Source: Sebastes aleutianus (taxonomy: Eukaryota > Chordata > Actinopteri > Perciformes > Sebastidae). Taken from it: a DNA stretch of 64,000 bases. Position numbers and translations under genes: made by a program. Positions 1-12,132 of this stretch are shown here, piece after piece (the first letter of the stretch is position 1; every line of letters starts with the position of its first letter). The stretch spans positions 18,277,444-18,341,443 of the forward strand of contig CAKAKS010000004.1 of the NCBI GenBank assembly GCA_916700875.1, read 5' to 3'. The notes beneath the pieces were generated by a model. That model saw only the letters and a program-made list of their open reading frames with translations, made no database searches and was not told the DNA's origin.

Positions 1-386
1 GTCATGACAACTCACCTGAGGACAAAAATACATGTCCTTGCACAGTAGGGTAAGTCAATATGCTGTTTTATTTTAAGCAAAGTTGACGTGTGTGACTCCT
101 TCTAGCTTTCATTGTCTAATATAATTATCCCGCTTCTAGTTGTGTGAAAGTCTCACCATGTCAAGCTGGCCTCAAAGTGAACCACCAGTTATTTGTTGTG
201 CAGTTTGCAAGCCTGAACATTTTAAACCAATTTTCTTAATGTCAGAGCTTCTGTTACGTAGTTAGTGCTGTCTGCCTTTGTAAAGCAGTATTGAAGAAAC
301 ATTTAGCTCCTCAAACAACTTTAGCTAACTGATTAATCTTATTTATCATGTAAATAAGTAAGAATATCTCCTCAAATATTGTTTAA
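1..386. other. intergenic, nothing recognised
   Basis: Ordinary AT-rich sequence upstream of plxdc2 with no ORF or repeat that I can support. Confidence 0.5.
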
Positions 387-390
387 TTAA

Positions 391-905
391 AGGTCCCATA
401 TTATACTCATTTTCAGGTTCATACTTGTTTTTTGTGTTTCTACTAGAACATGTTTACACGCTGTAATGTTCAAAAAACCCTTTATTTTCCTCATACTGTC
501 TCCCTGAATATACCTGTGTTTACCCTCTGTCTGAAACGCTCCGTTTTAGTGCATTTTGACGGAATTGCAAAAGAATTGCGTTGCTAGGCAACAGCTTGGG
601 ACCATGTGTACTTCCTGTCAGCTGATGACATTCACATACACTGCAACCAGGAATAAATTGGGACACATTTTGAATGTTTACTCTTAAAATTGTGTAAAGG
701 GTCTAAATATTGTATATTCGTGACATCACAAATGGGCAGAAATCGTGACAGCTTGTTTCAAATGCAGAGTTTCTCAATACAGGCTGTGAGTATTTCCCTG
801 GGGATTGACTGTTTTGATACTTTCACAGTATTTATATAGGATTTAAGCTTGTTGCTTTATAATAAAAAAAAACATGAAAATCACACGTTTTAAAATATGG
901 GACCT
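391..905. mobile_element. TTAA-flanked MITE (piggyBac-like)
   Basis: Terminal inverted repeats AGGTCCCATATT and its complement bound a 515-bp AT-rich element. Each end is flanked by TTAA (387-390 and 906-909), the target duplication of piggyBac-type transposons. No transposase coding is present. A second, interrupted member starts at 22542 and shares the internal TACTAGAACATGTTT and CCCTCTGTCTGAAACGCTC stretches. Confidence 0.8.
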
Positions 906-909
906 TTAA

Positions 910-2289
910 GAGATATGCTGATTATGGAGACATTATACAAATTTTGACTTTTGTGTTACAGTTCTGGTCATTCTTCTTATTTGTGTACTTTCATTACTTT
1001 TCTCATTATTAACAATTGCAAAGCCATCAATCCAAGGGCACCTTTCTGTCTCCCCCTGTGAAACACCAAAATCACCAGCTAAGCCTTTTCACAGCCTCGA
1101 CATCAATGTTTGTTTGTCTCAACCCTGTGACATTTGACCTAACACAACTACAATCAATGACCGACACAAAAACCTTTTCCCACTAATGTGCCACCCTCTC
1201 ACACCACGGCCTGCTGACTGTGAATGTTGCAGCTATCAACGTTTTTTGTTCCTGGCTGAACATTTTTCTGGTGGCTTCGATATTCGTGCTGTTGAATAGC
1301 ACACAGGAGAGCTGCCTGCTGCACGCCGGCAGCCTTTGTCCTTGTGTTGTTGTTGTTGGTAAAAGCAGCGTTAGTCAGCTTTTCTCACCAGAGCTATTGT
1401 TGTCACAGTTTTTGTTAATCACAGAGTCCATCTAAAGGTCACTGTTTTGTTTGTGTATCGCTCGGAAAGGTTCCTGTAATGAAAACGCTCAGCAATGACA
1501 GCCTTTAAGGGCTGTTTAAACTGTTGACTCGTCATTTATATAACTACTCACCTGAGTCTTTTCCCATACCTGACTGTCAACCTGCTATCACAACATTCAA
1601 TATCCTCCTCCTGCAACTGAGGACTGAGGTTACCCACCCAACCCAGCCAGGTGAAGGTGCAATTTCCCCCCTTTCCTTGTAATGATAGCCCTGAATTGGC
1701 GATCTCATCCTCTGTGGCTGAGTGCAGAGGAAAATGTCTGTTTCTTCTCTCTATATTCAGTGAGAGTGGATGGCGATCTACCCAAGGGGCCGTCCTCTGA
1801 CCGTTTTTCAGAAAAACACCGCAGGTCTCGGCCTCTTATGGAGGCTGAGGAGAAGAGACGTCGCTGAGCTGCCTCTGATTGGATCTCTTGTGGTTTTGGG
1901 GTTTTAAAACCATTTTATCTACGTCTTAACTACCTCCCGTGTTGTACAGAAAAGCTTCATTATGACTTGAAAGAAATTGTAAAGGGTGTTTTATGCACCT
2001 TGAACAACCAATTACCAATTAGACCATTCCATCATTACAGACAGAGAAGTCATTCTATCATCAAACACTGAATTAATGAGGTTCTTAAGTTTTATTATTT
2101 ATTGTGTGCTTCGTGAGATACACAAATGAGGCCTTAGAGAATGATTGCGTAAAGATAAACGACCTCTGCAGAGTAATTTATTCTGCCATGGACTGGAAAT
2201 ACAATGAATTACTCATGAGAGTTTGATCAATATATGACCGTTGGTAAGAAAGCTTGTGCAGCTCAGTAGTTTTCACATGTGTGAGGCCA
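910..2289. other. intergenic, nothing recognised
   Basis: Small open frames (for example 1220-1435 and 1682-1867) show no recognisable protein similarity. I see no repeat or RNA gene. Confidence 0.5.
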
Positions 2290-3262
2290 ATAGTGGACAT
2301 TGTTTTCCTATGGGGAGAGTGGTGCCGCCCGACTAGGCAGAAGCACTACCCTTGACGTGGCGCACCACTCTAAATTGCCACCGAGCGTTGTGCTCAAATT
2401 TCAAATAACTTCAACTTTGACCTTGGTTGCTGCTGACCTTCAAAGCGCAACCAATGAGATAACCAACACATTCTCACTCCCAACTCGTCAAATACCGCCG
2501 TTTGGTCAGTACCCCTCGGCATCGGAGACCAACGCACGGGGTAGCGCTCTTGCGTTACTTTCGAACGGACTGGGGACAGCGTGTCACTATACGCTCTTTA
2601 CATGCATAGTATCCTTTCAAAATAAACTTCTTTTTTCACAGGAAGTTAGGTTTAGACAACACAACCACTTAGTTAGTGTTAGGAAACGGTCGTGGTTGAC
2701 GTTAATTTCACATGACTAGTGTCTCTCGTGACTCACGGGGCTGACGATACTAAACCACTCACTCACGGGACTGATGATACTAACGACTCACGTGACTAAT
2801 GACTCACGGGACTCACGAGACTGATGATAGCAAGGAGTTGCGTTACAGGGGGCGCTTACCAAATGGAGGTATTTGACGAGTTGGGGATGAGATAACAGCT
2901 CACACACAACTGTTGTTGTTGCCTAGAAACAGTGAAGTAGTTTCCTTTTTCGCTGACATATTATACCTGTGCTGTGCTTTACCTCTGCAAGGCTCTTATC
3001 ATGTGTGCCCCACTGGCTAGCTCACAGCCACCGCTCCGCATTGTGCTCTTACAGCAGTTACAGCTGATAACGCCGTCCTTATCGGCGGAAGCATAGCGGC
3101 CACCCTCCGGTCTTTCCACCCCTTAGGTTAACACTATTAGCTCTGTCAGCATTGTTGCTGTTGTTTGCACTGTTAACTCTGTTAGCACTGTCAGCTCAGC
3201 AGTCGCCATGTTGAGAGCTGTGTGGAGGCACTATGTGCTCTGAATTTGAATTTAGCACCTTT
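2290..3262. repeat. compound repeat block with an internal ACAC-type MITE
   Basis: The outer repeat-like sequence (2290-2460 and 2892-3262) ends near a GCCATGTTGAGAGC motif that I recognise from teleost repeats. It is split by an ACAC-type MITE whose left end begins ACACATTCTCACTCCCAAC (about 2463) and whose right end is the diverged complement GTTGGGGATGAGA (about 2891). The interior has diverged tandem copies of a GACTCACGGGACTGA-like unit (about 2720-2825). Related MITEs lie at 22709 and 54313. Confidence 0.65.
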
Positions 3263-4875
3263 AAGATTTAAAACAGTTAAACGAGGAGTAATCAGTTGGA
3301 GATGGCAGCTTTAAAGGGCATTAGGAGGAGCAGTATCCAATAACCAATTGGTTCATGGATCACAGGCAGAATTAAATGAAATGATTGGGCGGATATGATG
3401 CCCAAGTGACGGAGAAGTTTGAAGCCTGAAAAAATGGAGCAATAAGGGAAGAAAGCTGACCTTTTCCAAGCTTCTACTCAAAGCAAAGCTAAATGATTGT
3501 GCGCTTTCAGGTCTTGTTAATATTATTGTGAAACGGTAAAGCTCATAATCGGCAATGCTCTAATGGAAAGACGGAAACAGAGCTGAGCTTGTTCTCCGCA
3601 GTGTTTTCAGTTTATGACTTCACTCTCTGTTCTCTGTTTATTAAGTGGCCAAGCATCATAAATGCTGCGGTGACATGCTGCTCCGCAACTTCAACAAGTG
3701 AGACCCGAATCTACACATAAGCACTCTTTGGAAAATTTACACTTGCCACCACCCTCAAATCTAAAATCCCTTGATGTCACTCCCATCTCATTTCATTCAT
3801 TTCATCACAGACGTTTTTGATGCTCTTTAAGGTCACCCTGGGGAGGCAGAGTGCGGCGTGGTCTCCTGCCAAGCAAAAGTTCACGGCATGTGTGAGTGAT
3901 CCTGCGTCATGCCACACGGGGAAGGAGTCGGAGACGGTTTGAGAAAGAAAGGCTTAAATAGAGTTCAGAGAGAAAGAGGATGCTTTGAGAAAAAAAAAAG
4001 GATCAAGAGATATATTCAGAGTGGTCAACTGAGGACGAGTTTGGCTTCTTTTTGCTGGAGTTGTGGAACAAGGTGATTAGAGCAGCAGACTGCATGGGGA
4101 GCTGTGGCCGCTGAGTCTCAACTACTGTGATGATTAAAGTGCTCGGAAAGAGTTGCAGAGAGAGAGAGAGAAAAAAGAAAAATGTCAGGGGAGTAGAATT
4201 GCATGTGTATGGATGGAGGATGCTTTCCCAGCCTCAGGACTAAATCTCATCCTGATACTGGACTGCACGATCTGATTGAAAGATGCTTTATGGTTTAAAA
4301 GGCCGCACTGCATTTGTCAACAATAATCTCCTTTTATGACGGAAATACATCACCAGGTAGCATATTTTTATGTCTATCTGGGTGGGGTTGTGTGTGTTAG
4401 CTGTACAGACGTTTGATATACGTCCCTTCGGGTGCACGAGAGGTGTGTGATCACGCTGAGGGTGATCAGAGATTTATGTGAGAAAGTGGATGTGACACTA
4501 TCATGGACAGGCGCTGTCAGCAGATATTTATTTGAGTATTATGATCTTAACAACGTCTCCCAGAGCTATTTTAGAGGGAAGTGAAAGAGAAAAGCGCGTC
4601 ACTATTTTGCTTCCTCTACTTTCTTCCTAGGAATTTTCACACGTCTCTAAACACCTCATTATCAAAAGACTTAAGTGTTCTGACAAATAACGGCATTAAA
4701 AGCCTTCAGGATCATTACAGTATATTGGCAATGCATTTAGTCAACAAGATGGAGATTGTACTCGCAATGTGAAGTTTTTAATGTGCACAAGTTTTTAACA
4801 CAGAGCAAATGTTTATGAATGGATAGAGAAGAAGAATGTTGATATGATATGTGTGTGTATTTCTAATTTTTACAA
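3263..4875. other. intergenic, nothing recognised
   Basis: No gene or clear repeat apart from a short GA-rich run (about 4157-4182). Confidence 0.5.
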
Positions 4876-4879
4876 TATT

Positions 4880-5070
4880 TGGGGGTTGTTACAGCAACTT
4901 GAGCCCCGTTTTTTCATTTTTGCCTGTATTTGTTTACATTTTGGCACCATTAAAAGTATGCCAAATTAGCTATTAACAGTTCTTGTTTACAATATACCCA
5001 TGGATCCACAGACAACTATCACTGGATTAGTTTGATATTGAAGAAAACTTAAAAACGTGGTGATTCTTAG
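4880..5070. repeat. repeat fragment paralogous to 37370-37447 plus 38621-38690
   Basis: The motif order GGCACCATT, AAATTAGCTATTA, GTTCTTGTTT, TATCACTGG and GATATTGAAGAAAA recurs on both sides of the fold-back element at 37452-38616. Here it is uninterrupted, so it serves as an approximate empty-site comparison. The full length of this family is not clear from the window. Confidence 0.6.
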
Positions 5071-6256
5071 GCAAGTTCTGCAGTTATAAGGAGAATTTTT
5101 AAAAAAAATATGATTACTAAGTTAATTTAAGGTTGTTTATGTTCTCTGCTTTGTTTTAGAGTTAGGGCAAGTCCTTAGGTAGGGAGATAGATGTTAATGT
5201 TACATTCTCGTCACATAAGATGGACACATTACTTGGAATTATACCATTCATTATTTGAATATGCCCTCTCTTTCTCTGTGTCCTTTTCAGAAAATATGAA
5301 GCATAGCATTTTCTTTGACTTTACCATGAGTTATTAAAAAGAAGAAGAGACAAACAGAAGTGCTCTTTTCCAGGTCATGTAGCACTGTCTCTATAGATCT
5401 GGCACAAAGCAGCAGAAACAAATCACTGCTGCAGCCACTTTGTTGGCAGTCACCTGTAAAGATAATGGGACAGATTCATTTTAGAGGCCAGTGAAGATAA
5501 TCAAGGGAATTACTAATTACTGACAAAGCTAGTGACGTACTCGCTATTCATTGATCCGTTTTCATTTCGGAGCCAGGCTGGTGTGCCGTCAGACATTCAC
5601 AGTGCCCTCACGTTTGGATTTTGATGACTTCTATTTATATTTTTAACCACCAAAAAAAGTTTGAAAATCCATCAGCACAAAAAACTCTAAATGTTCAAAA
5701 TGCAGCCAAGTAAATTACAAAAGTGCTCCTTTATGAAAGAGTTTCCTCTCTTTTCTTTCTTTTTTTAGCTTTTCCATAACTTGTGGTGCAGCTCCTGAAT
5801 TCCCACAGCGAGTGTCTTAATTGGAACAAGCATGTGGTCCAAGTTATCCTTCCTGTGCAAAACTAAGCAATGACGAAGGAAAAAAAGAAATGTTCCCTCA
5901 CATGAGAGGTTTCCAAGTTTTCCCTCCGCAATCTCCGGCTGCTGCTGTTGAGAAAAAATGAAAGCTCACAACCAACCAAGGGAACGAGGAGTAATTGAAA
6001 TGGGAGTTTTCAACATTCCCATCGATCCATTAACCTTGTTGTTTTGTTTTGGGTCCTGGAGACCCCCGACTCTCTTTAACAGCTCAAAAAACAAACCTAA
6101 CATTGTTTTATCAGCTTTATTCCTTTTTTCACGATTTTTCCAAATCTTATGAGAATTGCTTAAACATCTGCTGCAGAAAACTACTCTTCTGTTCGTTGTT
6201 AAACATCGTTAAATACAATGTATTTTCATATATATATTTATATATATAAAGTATGT
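5071..6256. other. intergenic, nothing recognised
   Basis: AT-rich sequence. The two overlapping open frames near 5958-6249 have no recognisable product, and a (TA)n-like run ends the stretch. Confidence 0.5.
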
Positions 6257-6264
6257 GATTGGTG

Positions 6265-6948
6265 AAGGGCTGTCAAACGATTAAAATAATTAATCGCAAA
6301 TTAATCGCACATTATAATCTGTTCAAAATGTACCTTAAAGGGAGATTTGTACTCTTATCAACATGGTAGTGGGCAAATATGCTGCTTTATACCAATGTAT
6401 GTATATATTTATTATCGGAAATCATTTAACAACACAAAACAATGACAAATATTATCCAGAAACCCTCACAGGTACTGCATTTATGCCCAAATCATAATAT
6501 GGCAAACTGCAGCCCAACAGGCAACAACAGCTGTCAGTGTGTCAGTGTGCTGACTTGACTATGACTTGCCCCAAACTGCATGTGATTATCATAAAGTGGG
6601 CATGTCTGTAAAGGGGAGACTCGTGGGTACCCAGAGAACCCATTTTCATTCACATATCTTGAGGTCAGAGGTCAAAGGACCTCTTTGAAAATAGCCATGA
6701 CAGTTTTTCCTCACCAAAATGTAGCGCAAGTTTGGAGCGTTACTTAACCTCCTTTGCGACAAGCTATGACATAGTTGGTACCAAAGGATTCCTTAGGTTT
6801 TCTAGTTTCATATGATGCCAGTATCTTCACTCTAGCTTTAAACCTGAGCCCGCTACTACCTCCAAAAATCCATTGCGTTAATGCCTTAAAGAAATGACTG
6901 CCGTTAAAACAAATTTGCGTTAACGCGTTATTAAGTTTGACAGCCCTA
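6265..6948. mobile_element. hAT-like MITE, AGGGCTGTCA termini
   Basis: The 684-bp element starts AAGGGCTGTCAAACGATTAA and ends with the complement-like TTAAGTTTGACAGCCCTA. It is flanked by GATTGGTG (6257-6264) and TATTGGTG (6949-6956), an 8-bp duplication with one mismatch, as expected for hAT elements. It has no transposase. Its interior (about 6600-6860) recurs antisense at 29151-29430 and sense at 40415-40640. Confidence 0.8.
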
Positions 6949-6956
6949 TATTGGTG

Positions 6957-7450
6957 TTGACTTGGTTATTTTTATGCCGCTCTACTACATCCTAAACACA
7001 TCTTTCTGGATTTCTGTTTCTGGATATTTAAGAGGTCTAACAGGAAGTCAAACGTCTCTGATCCAACTGACCCCAAACACAAGTAACACCACTATGTCAG
7101 ATTAGATATTGCACATCTCTTTTTAGCAAACAAAAGGAATATGTAACAAAAATAACGTACATGAGATATTTCCTCATTTGGTGTAATAACAAGGCTTTTT
7201 ACTCATTTACCCAGTTTCTGGAAAAAGGAAATGGTCACCACCACCTCAATACTTTTCTACATATTGAGTTTCAATAAGGAAATATATAAAGGAAACGATT
7301 TTGTTGATTTTGCAATTATTATAATTCTGCTTACACAGCAGTGGGGGTCTGTAGGAAGCAAACAAAACAGAAGGGTTAATACATTATGACCTATAACTTG
7401 CACCTGAAGAGGGCGCCCTCACAGTCTAATCACCTGTCTGTACAGTGAAG
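6957..7450. other. intergenic, nothing recognised
   Basis: No supportable gene or repeat. Confidence 0.5.
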
Positions 7451-7454
7451 GTGA

Positions 7455-7511
7455 GGATGGATAGATAGATAGATAGATGGATACAGTAGATAGATAGATA
7501 GATAGATAGAT
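7455..7511. repeat. (GATA)n microsatellite
   Basis: Two GATA runs separated by a short imperfect segment containing ACAGTA. Confidence 0.95.
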
Positions 7512-7977
7512 CACAAAAAGAAATAATCATTATAAGTGTAACAGAACACAGGGACACTCAAATAATAAGTAAAATAGCCTAATAACAAACAAAAATAACT
7601 TATTTATAACTTCTTAAATAGAAACTGACCTCTAAAGAGCCAATATTCAAGCTAAAACTCTTGTATATTATATTTTTTATACAGCATTCATCACACGTAG
7701 GCTAATAAAAACAAAGCCCTGTGTGAGGAATGAGTCGTCCAGCATGTTGAACATCTTTTTGTCTGCTGGCAAACAGGAGGAGGCCTACAGCAGCAGCTCC
7801 TGAAGCTCCAAACGCATCTTCCCACATCACTCAAAACGCAGCTTGTCAGACACGCTGCGGATATAATATCCCAAGGCAAAAAAAAAAAAATCCTCACTGT
7901 CTCTCCGGCAGCTGGAGAAACGCTTTGTGTGTGTTTGTCTTCTTCTTCTGCTGCACACACTCAGAGAGCATCAAAAC

Positions 7978-8018
7978 AGAAGAAGAAGAAGAAGAAGAAG
8001 AAGAAAAAGAAGAAGAAG
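7978..8018. repeat. (GAA)n microsatellite
   Basis: About 13 GAA/AGA units with one A-rich interruption. The open frame across it (a poly-Glu run) is a by-product of the repeat. Confidence 0.95.
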
Positions 8019-8226
8019 CAGGAACAGCTTTGTTCCAGCTGCAATTGTTCATTTATATAAGTCCTAGCAACTTTTGCACATATTTATGGAAAGTTTATCC
8101 CTTTTCTCATTTATTGTGTCTTTTTTGTCCTGATATTTCAGTGTTTTTTTTCATATTGTTTTTGTGGCCTGCTTTTTGCTGAGTACTCTTTGTCATGTTT
8201 TTGGTATGTCTGTCTCTTGTCTGTGC

Positions 8227-8994
8227 TCTACACTATTAAGAATTTCCCAGTAAAATAACAGTAAAGAACTGGCAGCAGGGTTGCCTTTATGTTACTGTAA
8301 AATTAACATTATTATACTGTCGCTGAAATTTACAGCTTTGTACTGTTAATGAAAAATACAGTTTTTTTTATTAATTTCACAGTATTTTACAGTTAATTTA
8401 CTATTTAAAGATACATTATATAGCTGTGATTCCACCTTTCGTTTACATTATCTTACTGATTTGTTTTAATGCACTATTTAGGTTGTATTTTTTACATACA
8501 TTTTAATAAACATTATTTTTTGCCTTGATGAATAGACTTAGCAGGTTACAGACATAGGAATAGTCACACTAAATACAATTAAAGGCACTTGTTAGGAAAA
8601 AGTCTATAATAGACTTGTTGACACTTTTCCCAAAATGTCTGTCTATAGCTGGCTACAAGCACAGAATGCAAACCATAACAACATGTGAGTGAAGAACAAT
8701 AAAGCTAATTCACTGATTTTACAATCATGTACAATGTACAAGCCTCACATGAGCAGATCAGGTCCCAGAATTAAAAAAATACTGCATGAAACTGTTACTG
8801 ATGATACTTTAGACAGTTGATCAGCAGTAAAGTGATGTTTTTTAAGAATGCATTATAGTTCAGTTAAAAAACAGCCTATGAGCGTAATTTAACAGGTTTT
8901 CTTTTGTATTAACAGTAAAGCACTGATTTTAGCAATAACAGGTTAATACTGTTGAAATCCTGCTGTAAATTAACAGCAATTGTTTACAGTGTAC
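8227..8994. mobile_element. MITE with TACACTRT termini
   Basis: The left end (CTACACTATTAAGAATTTCC, then CAGTAAAATAACAGTAAAG and GGCAGCAGG) and the right end (CTGCTGTAAATTAACAGCAA to TTTACAGTGTA) are inverted relative to each other. The sequence is built from alternating ACAGTAAA and TTTACAGT words, typical of an abundant teleost MITE. It lies just upstream of the plxdc2 promoter. Exact ends and target duplication are unresolved. Confidence 0.65.
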
Positions 8995-9059
8995 CTTATT
9001 GTCAATACGGATTTCATCCTCTATTTTTGCTGCAAAACAAATTTACTTACGGGTACAAA

Positions 9060-9538
9060 TAAAGTCACCTGAACCTGAACCTGCCATTGGCTCCGAGGAG
9101 CTGATGACGTAAGGAGCGCACTGTCTTCTCCAGGAGCGCAACACACACACACACACACTGCACCTCCGGCCAGTGGGATGAGACCAGTGTGATGAGACCA
9201 GTGTGTCGGACTGGGATGAACATTTAAGTGGAGAACTTTTTCTTTCTTCTTCTCCTGTTGTTATTTTGTGTTCATTTCTGGTGGTTGGAGACCTGTTATA
9301 GGACGAGCGCGTCTCCACTCTCTCCAGGAGCGCGCAGTGAGTGTGTCGCACGCTGGAAACAACAAAAAAGCAGCAGCTCAGTGCAGCTCAGTTTGCAGCT
9401 CAGTGTGCAGCGCAGGCAGGTTTCTCTTTTTAAAAAGCAGCCCGAGAGGCAGAGGAGTTATTACCGGAGTCCACTGCAGGAGGTGGACGGAGAGAGACCG
9501 GGTTTACTGAGAAGAAATCGGCTGTGCAACTTGGGGAT
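9060..9538 (+). promoter_or_regulatory. plxdc2: probable plxdc2 promoter and 5' UTR
   Basis: This GC-richer stretch lies directly upstream of the plxdc2 start codon. It has an inverted CCAAT box (ATTGG, 9086-9090), a CRE-like TGACGTAA (9105-9112), an (AC)n run (about 9140-9158), a perfect 14-bp tandem duplication (9177-9190 and 9191-9204), a 13-bp direct repeat TCTCCAGGAGCGC (near 9127 and 9320), several GCAGCTCAGT repeats (9371-9412) and a TATA-like TTTTTAAAAAG (about 9428-9438). A three-codon upstream ORF (9216-9227) would be in the message if transcription starts upstream of it. The transcription start cannot be placed from sequence alone. Confidence 0.5.
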
Positions 9539-9632
9539 ATGGAGGCTGTGAAGACGTTCAACCTTCTCCTTGGAGTTGTTTTAGTTTTGCAGTGTGTTGG
9601 GGATGCAAGAGCCGAGATCACAGCCGGGAACG
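9539..9632 (+). CDS. plxdc2: plxdc2 coding exon 1 (start codon and signal peptide)
   Basis: This is the first coding exon of plexin domain containing 2, a single-pass cell-surface protein reported, with PLXDC1, as a receptor for the secreted factor PEDF. It encodes residues 1-31 plus the first base of codon 32. The ATG has a favourable context (G at -3 and +4), and no other ATG occurs between 9219 and 9538. The peptide has a lysine at residue 5, a hydrophobic core of about residues 7-20 rich in Leu and Val, and an ARA site at 23-25, which together form a signal peptide. The exon ends at a GTAAGA donor (GT at 9633). The leftover G joins the GG that opens exon 2 to make Gly32, so the phase fits. 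This exon alone is too variable to name the gene; the name comes from exons 2 and 3. Confidence 0.88.
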
Positions 9633-9633
9633 G

Positions 9634-12090
9634 TAAGAAAACCAGCACCTTAAAAACATTCAGACCTGCAAAACAACATGCAACTATCAGACACAGGTGG
9701 ACAGTGTGCGTTGCTTTTGCACGAGGCTCAAATTTGCATCCTTTGTAGTTGCATTAAACCTTATTATATTGAAATGTGCAAAAAAAAAGAAAAAAAAGAA
9801 AGGAGAAGACAGACACCCTCAAGGCTGTTTCTCTTTCATTACCTTATTTTTTTTTTTTTTTTAAGGAACAATCTATGTAAAGAAGGATGTCATGACCTAC
9901 TAACTTCCTTTTTTCCTGTCTGGATCAAAGACTTTGTTTTATTCTAATTATCATATTTTCACAATTACAACATGTTTGAGCTTTTTTTTTTGGTTATCTT
10001 TGCACATCCATTTCCCCTGAGGCTGAGCTCATTATTACTGTATAATGTAGTAATACAGTCAAAGCAATCAGTGCAGGGGATGGAAATCTCAAACTGCCTC
10101 TGAAAATGTCTCTTTTTGTGTCTTCTGTCTTATTTATACATGAGATTTTCCTCTCTGGTATGATCTGAAACATCCTTCTGCAACTTTTTGCACATTTGAG
10201 ATCATTAATTGCAGAGTTGCAGGTGTTTTTCTCTGTATAAGTCCTGCAGAGGAAATGCTGGATACCTGTCCATCTTGATGTCCTTGATTATAACTGGAGG
10301 ATGAGGACGCCAGTGTGAACAATATGCCCTACTGTAAAGCCTCAGTGTTGTGCACCTATACAAAGTCCATTAATCTCACATCTAGTCCATCACAGCTCGC
10401 CCTCTGACAGACGGTGGAACAAGTTCATGCCAACGTTGGCCCCGTCCACACAGGCGAGCTCTTGTTTCCCAGAGCTTTTATTGCTGGCAAGGGATTTTCA
10501 TCACGTATCAGATAGTGGTTAGAGAAATGTTCGGCCGCTGACAGTGACTGTAAATTAAACCCGTGTGTGTTGAGTGTGTGTGTGTGCAGACCACAGAGTT
10601 ACTGGAATGTATGGCTCTGTTTGGGAGAGATGCTATCGGCCACACTTTTTAGTTTCACACAGTCCTACTCAGTCTTATTTATGAGTTGAATCAATCTGCT
10701 GGGCTGCTGCTGCACTAGAAAACAAAGGCTTGTGTGTGTTTCTTGTGGGAATGAGGCTTGTTTTACAGGAGGAAAACTCCATAAAACACCAACATCCATA
10801 AACGAAAAGGGCATTTTCCTTTTAGAGTGCTTCATCACTCCATCTCCTGCCCCAGCCGGACACATTTAGTATGTAGGACGGTATTTTTAGACATCTGGGT
10901 GAGGTGCTTCCCTTGTCGTAGACTGACCTCGACTCTGCTGTAAGGAGCAGCCCCTTGTCCTTCCTCAGAAAGGCTTTTATTAATAGAGCACAGGTGGACT
11001 CCTCCACTCTGGGAGTAAAATAATAAGGCACCATTCACCACCAGAAAAGCTTCCTGGCTCTTAGAAAGCATCTCAGCAGCTCCAGCAGAGCCTGAGATGT
11101 GAAAAGACTGGATTTATCAGTTAGATGAGCTGTGAGGCACATCTGGGTGAAATTACACAACATCCTGTGAGCTCGGTGCATCGTTTTTCTTTTTTTTTTC
11201 ATAAGCTTTCAGTCTGTGGCTCTGTGATGCTCACCCAGTGATACTCACCAGTGGCACACTCACAAAATTGGGGGTTAATTTGCACTCCGGTGCTTCTCCC
11301 GGAGTGGAAAAAGAGATGTTCCACTAGAGTCTGGAGTGTGTCAGCTTGTGCACGATAGGAGAATGAAAGAGGGAGAGAGCGTGAGAGAGAAAGTCTTGCC
11401 TCGTGTAATGATGCGGTCTAATTTAAAAGCCAGCGCTGAGGGCTGTTAATGTGCTAAGATTGTGGTTGTGTGTGGAATTTAATTCGTTGTGGATGCTCCG
11501 AGTTGTGTTTCTTTGGTGGGTAGAGGGTTAATCCGCTCACAGGCAGCGATATGGACGTCTTCAGCTTCCTCATCCATCATACTGCCAGCAGCCACCTTTG
11601 CAATCATACAATCACACACTCACGTAGGAGTGTGAGCTGCAGAGAAACATGCAGACTGGCTCTGAAGTTCGACCTTCATGACAGTAGTTCAGATAGCTGG
11701 GACCATTTTGGATCCAGTTTCAAGTCAGTTAAAATTCCTTAAACTCCCTAGCCAGAAAATCCCTTACCGAATCTTTCATTAGTCCCTGTTGCCTCGCTCT
11801 GAAAACTACAGGTGTCTGCAAAAGAACCAATGACCTAAACAAACACGTGCTAACTTAACAACGTTAAGTTTGTTTCCTTCCACTCTTCAAGTTGCGCATA
11901 AAAACCTGAGTAAAAATGCTGGAAAATCAAGTATCGCAAACCATTTTTTACTCTTGGCTGAGGTGGAAAAGTTACCTTGCATGGCAGCTGATCGCAGGAT
12001 CACATATCACATATGTTCTGCAAGCCAGATCACGGACCAATCAGCATCCTGTGAGGAGCTCCTGGCTACTATGGCCGTGGTTTAGGTGTG
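9634..12090. other. 5' part of intron 1, simple repeats only
   Basis: Contains poly-T (about 9848-9863), a (TG)n-like run (about 10563-10588) and no recognised gene or transposon. Weakly open frames on both strands have no recognisable product. Confidence 0.5.
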
Positions 12091-12132
12091 TGTGAGACGA
12101 CACGGAGAGGCAACTGTTCGTTCTAAACAACA

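Noticed and set aside
2300..2719. Open frame of 139 residues
   Set aside because: It runs from an outer repeat into an ACAC-type MITE. The same region in other copies is not open, so it is not a gene.
7925..8182. Open frame with a poly-glutamate run
   Set aside because: The run is the (GAA)n microsatellite and the flanks show no protein similarity.
9524..9538. In-frame GTG upstream of the plxdc2 ATG as an alternative start
   Set aside because: The ATG at 9539 has a good context and gives a normal signal peptide; a GTG start is not needed.
9524..9748. Reading exon 1 through its donor as a 74-residue protein
   Set aside because: The GTAAGA donor after Asn31 and the phase match to exon 2 show that the extra codons are intron.
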